Assembly: GCA_934141245.1 (NCBI GenBank)
Contig: CAKPCB010000004.1
Coordinates: 1 to 64,000 of the forward strand
DNA length: 64,000 bases
Reading direction: 5' to 3'
Origin: an uncultured Bacilli bacterium
Lineage (GTDB): Bacteria; Bacillota_I; Bacilli_A; RF39; UBA660
In this document: positions 59,192 through 64,000 of the stretch, one piece after another
Numbering within the stretch: position 1 is the stretch's first letter
Layout of the letters: each line of letters starts with the position of its first letter
The notes under the pieces: model-generated
Database searches by the model: none
Seen by the model: only the letters and a program-made list of their open reading frames with translations
Told to the model about the DNA's origin: nothing
Translations under genes and position numbers: made by a program

Positions 59192-59719
59192 ATGATAAAC
59201 AAGCAAAATTTATGGTTTTTAACATTATTTAGTTTGATATTGGTTTTAAGTGTGTATTATATAACTATGCCTAATGAATTATTACTAACAAACAATACTG
59301 CAAAAGTTCAAAAAACGGATAAAGATACTAAAAAAGAAGAAAGTGTTAGTAAAGAAACTAAAGTTTCTGTTGAACAGAGTGAAATATTAGAAGCTTTAAG
59401 AGTGAATCTGGAAGAAGAACGACAAGAAATAAAAGCAAATTTGGAAGCTCTTCTTACAAAAGCAAATGCAACAACAGAGGAAAAAAATTCTGCATATGAA
59501 CAAATTCAGACGTTAAATCAAGTTAAAGGGCAGGAAATGACATTAGAAGCAAAGATTAAAAAGAAATATAATTTTCCAGCTTTTGTTAAAATAGAGGACA
59601 AGCAAATAACAGTTGTAATAGATAATGATAAGCACGATACAGAACTTGCCAATAATATAATGAGATTAATCCAAGAAGAGTTTAAAGAAAAAGTTTACGT
59701 TACCGTACAATTTAAATAG
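59192..59719 (+). CDS. spoIIIAH: Stage III sporulation protein AH-like
   Basis: A 175-residue protein: N-terminal membrane helix (about 6-24), a charged linker and a YscJ/FliF-like ring domain (about 55-175; EEERQEIKANLEALLTKANAT and later TVVIDNDKHDTELANNIMRLI, in parts). SpoIIIAH pairs with SpoIIQ across the forespore membranes to form the feeding channel. The other spoIIIA genes are not in the window; here it stands alone. ATG at 59192 is chosen because AAGGAGAG lies before it. Confidence 0.85.
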   Translation: MINKQNLWFLTLFSLILVLSVYYITMPNELLLTNNTAKVQKTDKDTKKEESVSKETKVSVEQSEILEALRVNLEEERQEIKANLEALLTKANATTEEKNSAYEQIQTLNQVKGQEMTLEAKIKKKYNFPAFVKIEDKQITVVIDNDKHDTELANNIMRLIQEEFKEKVYVTVQFK

Positions 59720-59736
59720 CAAAAAGCTATTTTTTT
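59714..59736 (+). terminator. Terminator after spoIIIAH
   Basis: AAATAGC, loop AAAAA and GCTATTT (59714-59732), then T. Confidence 0.8.
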
Positions 59737-59760
59737 CTGTTACACTGATAAATACCCTCA

Positions 59761-59786
59761 ACTAAAATCTTTGTAAACATAGAATA
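59761..59786 (+). promoter_or_regulatory. Candidate sigma-K promoter of gerE
   Basis: AC (59761-59762), 15 bases and CATAGAATA (59778-59786) fit the sigma-K -10 CATANNNTA with a spacing one base short. gerE is sigma-K dependent in B. subtilis. Confidence 0.4.
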
Positions 59787-59825
59787 CTATGAGTAAAAAT
59801 ATATAAGAGAGAGAGGGTTGAACTT

Positions 59826-60029
59826 ATTAAAGGAATATTAACTCTTCGTGAAAGAGAAGTGTTTGAACTTTTAATTAAAAATTATACTACTAAAGAAATT
59901 GCTCAAGAATTAGACATAAGTGAAAAAACAGTAAGAAATCATATTTCTAATACTATGCAAAAACTAGGTGTTAAAGGAAGAGCAGGTGCAGTAATAGAAC
60001 TACTTAGATTAAAAGAACTAACACTATAA
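59826..60029 (+). CDS. gerE: Spore coat gene regulator GerE (LuxR-type), apparent AUU start
   Basis: A 67-residue helix-turn-helix protein that controls late coat genes. Sequence: LTLREREVFELL, TTKEIAQELDISEKTVRNHIS and MQKLGVKGRAGAVIELLRL, nearly B. subtilis GerE. The frame (open from 59793) has no ATG, GTG or TTG before the domain. ATT at 59826 lies eight bases after AGAGAGGG (59810-59817), an ideal spacing, so AUU initiation is likely. A one-base change that put the TTG at 59818 in frame is a weaker explanation. The start codon explains why a standard gene finder would miss it. Confidence 0.85.
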   Translation: MKGILTLREREVFELLIKNYTTKEIAQELDISEKTVRNHISNTMQKLGVKGRAGAVIELLRLKELTL

Positions 60030-60073
60030 TGAATAAATGTAGAGTATTTTCATAATATTGAATAGGTGATAAA

Positions 60074-60994
60074 ATGTTAAAAAGACAAGCTTTAAAGAAA
60101 ATACTCATTACATCTTTAACAATCGTTATCCTTTTGATGATATATATTATGCCTACTGGTGAAGAATCTACTAAAAAACTTAACACAGTGCCTAAAGTTG
60201 AATATACAGAAAATGAAGTTGGATATATATATTTGATGAATGATAGCGATTTATTAGTTAGAGTAGATTTTTTGATTGGAAAGTATAATAATATAGAAGA
60301 ACAAGTAAAACAGATAATAAATAATCTAATATCAAATTCAACATCGCCAAAGGAATTAAAAAATATAATTCCAAAAAAGACAAAATTGAACAATGTGAAT
60401 TTTAAAGATGGAATTCTTACATTGAACTTTTCAAAAGATATTTTAACTGTTGAAGAGAAGTATCAAGAAAAAATCATAGAATCAATTTCATTTTCTGTTT
60501 TTGAAATTAAAGAAATAAATAGTGTTAATATTTTGGTAGAAGATGAAAATATAAATAAATATTTTAAAAGTATTCCAGATAATATAACTAGGCAATTTGG
60601 AATTAATAAAAAATATGATATTAAAAGTCTAAAAAAAATTCAAAAGGTAGTTGTGTATTATATAAATGAAATTGAAAATAAAAATTACTTTGTTCCAGTA
60701 ACAAGTTATATAAATGATGAAGAAGAAAAAGTAAAAATAATAATTCAAAACTTGTCAAGTAATTATATATTTGAACCCAATTTAAAAAGTCTATTAAATA
60801 GCAATACAGAATTAATAAACTATGAAATTAAAGATGATATGATGAATTTAAACTTTAATAATAGTATATTTATAAATGGAAATATTCTTGAAGAAGTTAT
60901 ATATACAATAAGTAATTCAATATTTGATAGTTACGATGTTAATAAAATTACTTTTAATGTCGAAAATAAAGTTATTAAAGAGGTTACTAAATAA
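60074..60994 (+). CDS. gerM: GerM-like sporulation/germination lipoprotein-type protein
   Basis: A 306-residue membrane-anchored protein with an N-terminal helix (about 9-27) and two GerMN domains (PF10646) at about 45-165 and 190-300, each with the pattern VYY/YIYL strand, VKIIIQNLSS helix and LNFN strand (ILTLNFSKDIL, MMNLNFNNSIF). GerM supports cortex synthesis and germination, linking the SpoIIQ complex. A sigma-E-like CATAATAT lies upstream, weak. There is no lipobox seen at the N-terminus. Confidence 0.85.
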   Translation: MLKRQALKKILITSLTIVILLMIYIMPTGEESTKKLNTVPKVEYTENEVGYIYLMNDSDLLVRVDFLIGKYNNIEEQVKQIINNLISNSTSPKELKNIIPKKTKLNNVNFKDGILTLNFSKDILTVEEKYQEKIIESISFSVFEIKEINSVNILVEDENINKYFKSIPDNITRQFGINKKYDIKSLKKIQKVVVYYINEIENKNYFVPVTSYINDEEEKVKIIIQNLSSNYIFEPNLKSLLNSNTELINYEIKDDMMNLNFNNSIFINGNILEEVIYTISNSIFDSYDVNKITFNVENKVIKEVTK

Positions 60995-61021
60995 AAATCA
61001 AAAAAGATTTTTATTTTTTTA
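60991..61021 (+). terminator. Terminator after gerM
   Basis: ATAAAAATC (60991-60999), loop AAAAAA and GATTTTTAT (61006-61014), then T-run; overlaps the stop codon. Confidence 0.8.
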
Positions 61022-61067
61022 AAATGTGACTCTTTTTTCTATTTAGAATATAAAATAATAATATATG

Positions 61068-61076
61068 TGTTATAAT
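61068..61076 (+). promoter_or_regulatory. Extended -10 promoter of the suf operon
   Basis: TGTTATAAT, of the TGnTATAAT type, lies 24 bases before sufC. Confidence 0.5.
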
Positions 61077-61099
61077 ATATAATTGTTTGGAGGTGCTTT

Positions 61100-61858
61100 A
61101 TGTTAAAAATAGAAAATTTAACAGTGAGTGTTGATAGTAAGAAAATTTTAGATGATTTTTCTCTTAATATAAATGATGGGGAAATACATGTAATAATGGG
61201 ACCAAATGGAACAGGAAAAAGTACGCTTTCAAAGGTTATATTAGGTAGTGAAGACTATAAAGTATTATATGGTGATATTATTTTTAATGGAAAAAGTATT
61301 AAGAATTTAACAACTGATGAAAGAGCAAAATTAGGAATATTTTTGTCCATGCAGAATCCTACTAGTATAGATGGAATAAGCAATAGTGAATTTATTAAAT
61401 CTGCTATTAATGAAAGACGTACTAGTCCAATAGGATTATATGAATTTATAAAGAAAGTTGAAGAAGTATCAAAAGACTTATCTATAGATAAGGAGTTTGT
61501 ACATAGAAATGTAAACGTTGGAGCCTCTGGTGGAGAAAGAAAGAAAAATGAAATTTTTCAATTGAGGATGTTGGAACCTAATTTTATAATACTTGATGAA
61601 CTTGATTCTGGGCTTGATATAGATAGCTTAAAAATTGTATGTAAAAATATTAATGATTACTTAGAAAAGAATCCTAAAACTTCGGTATTGATGATTACAC
61701 ATTATCCAAGAATATTAGATTATATTAAACCAAATTATGTTCATGTAATGATGAATGGAAAAATAGTTAAAACAGGTGATTATAACTTAGCATTAGATAT
61801 AGAAAAAAATGGATATACTGAGTTAAATAAAGTGAGTGAGTTTAATAAAGATGAATAA
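61100..61858 (+). CDS. sufC: Fe-S assembly ATPase SufC
   Basis: A 252-residue ABC-type ATPase of the SUF scaffold: Walker A GPNGTGKST, Q-loop SMQNPTSIDG, signature ASGGERKKNEIFQ, Walker B FIILDELDSGLDID and H-loop THYPRIL. It powers the SufBCD complex that builds Fe-S clusters, needed here by NrdG, Nth and others. First of sufC-D-S-U. Confidence 0.96.
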   Translation: MLKIENLTVSVDSKKILDDFSLNINDGEIHVIMGPNGTGKSTLSKVILGSEDYKVLYGDIIFNGKSIKNLTTDERAKLGIFLSMQNPTSIDGISNSEFIKSAINERRTSPIGLYEFIKKVEEVSKDLSIDKEFVHRNVNVGASGGERKKNEIFQLRMLEPNFIILDELDSGLDIDSLKIVCKNINDYLEKNPKTSVLMITHYPRILDYIKPNYVHVMMNGKIVKTGDYNLALDIEKNGYTELNKVSEFNKDE

Positions 61859-62552
61859 GTTAATAATAGGTAACGATTATGATGCAGAAATGTTAGTTAT
61901 ACAAGAAGATACAGATATGCTAGTCAAATTTAGTAATGCAAGTAAGAAAATCAATATTATAGTTGAAAATGATTTGGTTTTAAATATTATGGAGCTTTCT
62001 TTTAACACTCAAAACACAATTAGTATAGTATTAAAAGAAAATAGTAGAGTTATTTATAATAGAGCAATTAAAGATGTTGACGATATTATTAATATTTCAA
62101 TGGACGGCAAGGCTTCTTCTGTTGAAATGAATATTAGTGCTATTAATAATACTAAAACTAAATGTGTGTTAGATATTATTCATAATAATGTTGAAACAGT
62201 TTCAAAATTATCTAATCATGGAATTAATTTATCCACAGGAGAATTGGTATTCTATGTAAATTCACAAATAAAAAGTTGTGGACAAAAATCTATAACAAAC
62301 CAAGAAAACAGAATAATGAACACAAACTGTGGAAAAAGTAATATATTTCCAAATTTAATTGTTGATAACAATGATATAGAAGCTAATCACTCCGCATATA
62401 TTAGTGATTTTGATAAAGAAAGTTTATTCTATTTAAAATCAAGAGGTATTTCAGAACATGTTGCTAGAGAATTACTAACAAATGGATTCTTAATTGGCAA
62501 TTTAACTAATAAAGAAATATATGAGCAAGAACTTGTTAATTTTTTTAAATAA
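61851..62552 (+). CDS. sufD: Short SufD-like Fe-S scaffold protein
   Basis: A 233-residue protein with a beta-helix and the C-terminal SufBD motif: NDIEANHSAYISDFDKESLFYLKSRGISEHVAREL, given here in parts (IEANHSAY, FYLKSRGIS). Typical SufD has about 430 residues; only the core and C-terminal half remain. The position after sufC and overlap of eight bases agree with SufD. ATG at 61851 is the start; a GTG 15 bases earlier is less likely. Confidence 0.85.
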   Translation: MNKLIIGNDYDAEMLVIQEDTDMLVKFSNASKKINIIVENDLVLNIMELSFNTQNTISIVLKENSRVIYNRAIKDVDDIINISMDGKASSVEMNISAINNTKTKCVLDIIHNNVETVSKLSNHGINLSTGELVFYVNSQIKSCGQKSITNQENRIMNTNCGKSNIFPNLIVDNNDIEANHSAYISDFDKESLFYLKSRGISEHVARELLTNGFLIGNLTNKEIYEQELVNFFK

Positions 62553-62572
62553 ATTAGAATGGAGGTGAATTT

Positions 62573-63775
62573 ATGAATAGAGATGATTTTCCTATATTTA
62601 AAGAGAAAAAAGACCTGATTTACTTTGATAATGGAGCTACTACATTGAAGCCTCAAAAAGTTATTGATTCTATCACTTCATATTATAGTAGCTATACTGC
62701 AAATGCACATAGAGGTGATTATGATAATAGTATAGAAGTTGATTCAAAGTATGAAGGTGTAAGAACAAAAGTAAAAAACTTTATTAATGCTGAAAGCGAA
62801 AAAGAAATTATATTTACTAAAGGAACCACTGATTCCTTAAATATGATAGTATTTGGGTTTATGATAAATTACCTAAAAGATGGTGATGAGGTATTAATAA
62901 GCAAAAGTGAACATGCATCAAATGTGTTACCTTGGATGGAACTTGCAAACAGAATAGGAATTAAGATTAAATACGTAGAATTAAATGAAGATTTTGAGTT
63001 AACTCCAGAAAATATTTTAAAAAATATAACTGAAAAAACTAAAGTAATATCACTAGCTCATGTAACAAATGTAATAGGTGATGTACGTGATATAAACTCA
63101 ATAGGAAAAATATGTAAGGAGCACAATATAATATTTGTTGTAGATGCTGCCCAAAGCATAGGACATATTAAAATAGATGTTACAAAATCTAATATTGATT
63201 TTCTTGCATTCTCAGCGCATAAAATGCTTGGACCTACTGGAGTTGGAGTTTTATATGGAAAGTATAATCTTTTAGACAAATTAATACCAACGAGTTATGG
63301 TGGTGGTATGAATTCATTCTTTGAAAGCACTGGTGAGGTAGAATACAAAGAATTACCAGAAAGACTAGAAGCAGGAACTCAAAATATTGCTGGTGTAATA
63401 GGAATGGGGGAAGCGATAGATTATATTAATAAAATAGGTATAGATAATATACACAAACATGAATTAGAGTTAAAAAAATATGCAATTGAAAAATTAAGTG
63501 ATATTCCTAATTTAAAGATATACAATAAAAATAGTCAATCTGGAATAGTAGTGTTTAATATAGATAAAATTTTTAGTCAAGATTTAGCTGTTTACTTGAA
63601 TCATTATAAAATTTGTGTAAGATCAGGAAATCACTGTGCAAAAATATTAAAAGATGAAATTAAAGCATCTAATACTTGCAGAGCAAGTTTCTATATATAT
63701 AATACTAAAGAGGAAATAGATAAGTTAGTTGATGTATTAGAAAGTAGAGAAAATATATTTGATATAATTTTATAG
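62573..63775 (+). CDS. sufS: Cysteine desulfurase SufS
   Basis: A 400-residue PLP enzyme taking sulfur from cysteine: YFDNGATTLKPQ, HRGDYDNS, the PLP Lys in SAHKMLGP, and the persulfide Cys in RSGNHCAK. Short loop type, used with SufU. GGAGGTGAAT before the ATG. Confidence 0.96.
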   Translation: MNRDDFPIFKEKKDLIYFDNGATTLKPQKVIDSITSYYSSYTANAHRGDYDNSIEVDSKYEGVRTKVKNFINAESEKEIIFTKGTTDSLNMIVFGFMINYLKDGDEVLISKSEHASNVLPWMELANRIGIKIKYVELNEDFELTPENILKNITEKTKVISLAHVTNVIGDVRDINSIGKICKEHNIIFVVDAAQSIGHIKIDVTKSNIDFLAFSAHKMLGPTGVGVLYGKYNLLDKLIPTSYGGGMNSFFESTGEVEYKELPERLEAGTQNIAGVIGMGEAIDYINKIGIDNIHKHELELKKYAIEKLSDIPNLKIYNKNSQSGIVVFNIDKIFSQDLAVYLNHYKICVRSGNHCAKILKDEIKASNTCRASFYIYNTKEEIDKLVDVLESRENIFDIIL

Positions 63776-63785
63776 GAGATATACA

Positions 63786-64000
63786 ATGGATAGTAAATTA
63801 AAAAGAGAAATAATGCTAGAACATTATCAAAAACCAATAAATAGGGGACTTATTAATGACGATAGTTACAAAAAAATTAATACTAGAAACTCTTCTTGCG
63901 TTGATAATCTTGATGTAATGATTAAATTTGAAGATAATATAATAAAAGATATTAGATTTGATGGTGAAGCTTGTGCAATTAGTACTTCAGCTGCATCAAT
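63786..64000 (+). CDS. sufU: SufU, Fe-S assembly/sulfur transfer protein (cut by window end)
   Basis: The first 71 residues of an IscU-like protein: MLEHYQKPINRG, NSSCVDNLDV with the first zinc/sulfur-binding Cys, and FDGEACAIS with the second, as in SufU, which receives sulfur from SufS. The window ends inside the gene. GGAGAT precedes the ATG. Confidence 0.92.
   Translation, partial: MDSKLKREIMLEHYQKPINRGLINDDSYKKINTRNSSCVDNLDVMIKFEDNIIKDIRFDGEACAISTSAAS

Noticed and set aside
1..64000. CRISPR array, prophage block or restriction system
   Set aside because: No regularly spaced repeats, cas genes, phage structural genes or methyltransferase were found.
1..64000. TGA read as tryptophan
   Set aside because: All genes are open without in-frame TGA, the rodZ-like gene uses TGA as its stop, and the tRNA-Trp has anticodon CCA.

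Overview
The window is AT-rich DNA from a spore-forming, anaerobic, low-GC Bacillota. Spore genes set the type: spoIVA, spoIIIAH, gerM, gerE, an alpha/beta SASP, a spoVIF-like gene, a SleB/CwlJ-like cortex hydrolase, a YjcZ-like peptide and a BclA-like protein. Anaerobic class III ribonucleotide reductase, FeoAB, acetate kinase and LTA synthase fit a gut-type Bacilli lineage (RF39 or Erysipelotrichia relatives); this placement is inference. The code is standard (no in-frame TGA, tRNA-Trp with CCA anticodon), but only one of 67 genes whose end is visible stops at TGA.

Layout. 1-4.9 kb: amidase/LysM fragment, cortex hydrolase, tRNA-Trp, an atypical two-component pair and a DUF2935 gene. 4.9-12.4 kb: glycosyltransferase, nuclease, thioredoxin-fold and LysM proteins, a PRPP synthase variant and a YetF-like protein. 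12.5-18.6 kb: an envelope run with a degenerate GGDEF sensor, BrkB and LtaS. 18.7-33 kb: core genes (thiI, ackA, nrnA, engB, der, hup, cca, dnaD, nth) mixed with spore genes and a SipW-type signal peptidase. 33-36.5 kb: recU-pbp1A on the minus strand. 36.6-41.3 kb: a thioester/SpaA-type surface protein with its own sortase. 41.3-44.3 kb: gpsB, RNase P RNA, rodZ-like, pgsA, recA. 44.5-50.4 kb: an anaerobic RNR operon with an NrdD-like pseudoenzyme, nrdG, an nrdD-redoxin fusion and trxB. 50.5-54 kb: RNHCP protein, thioredoxin-fold protein, feoAB. 54.1-55.2 kb: tRNA-His followed by an integrase remnant and an HNH endonuclease. 55.2-61 kb: spore-related and hypothetical genes. 61-64 kb: suf operon, cut by the window end.

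How genes work together: the reductase operon seems to carry a whole electron path (TrxB to fused redoxin to NrdD, activated by NrdG). The surface cluster couples a cross-linking adhesin with a dedicated sortase. Spore genes are scattered, and several share a CATATAAT element that looks like a mother-cell promoter.

The strongest candidates for something new are the catalytically stripped NrdD-like protein (44500-46434), the fused NrdD-redoxin next to it, the sortase with no arginine after its cysteine and an apparent AUA start, the gerE gene with an apparent AUU start, and the near absence of TGA stops.
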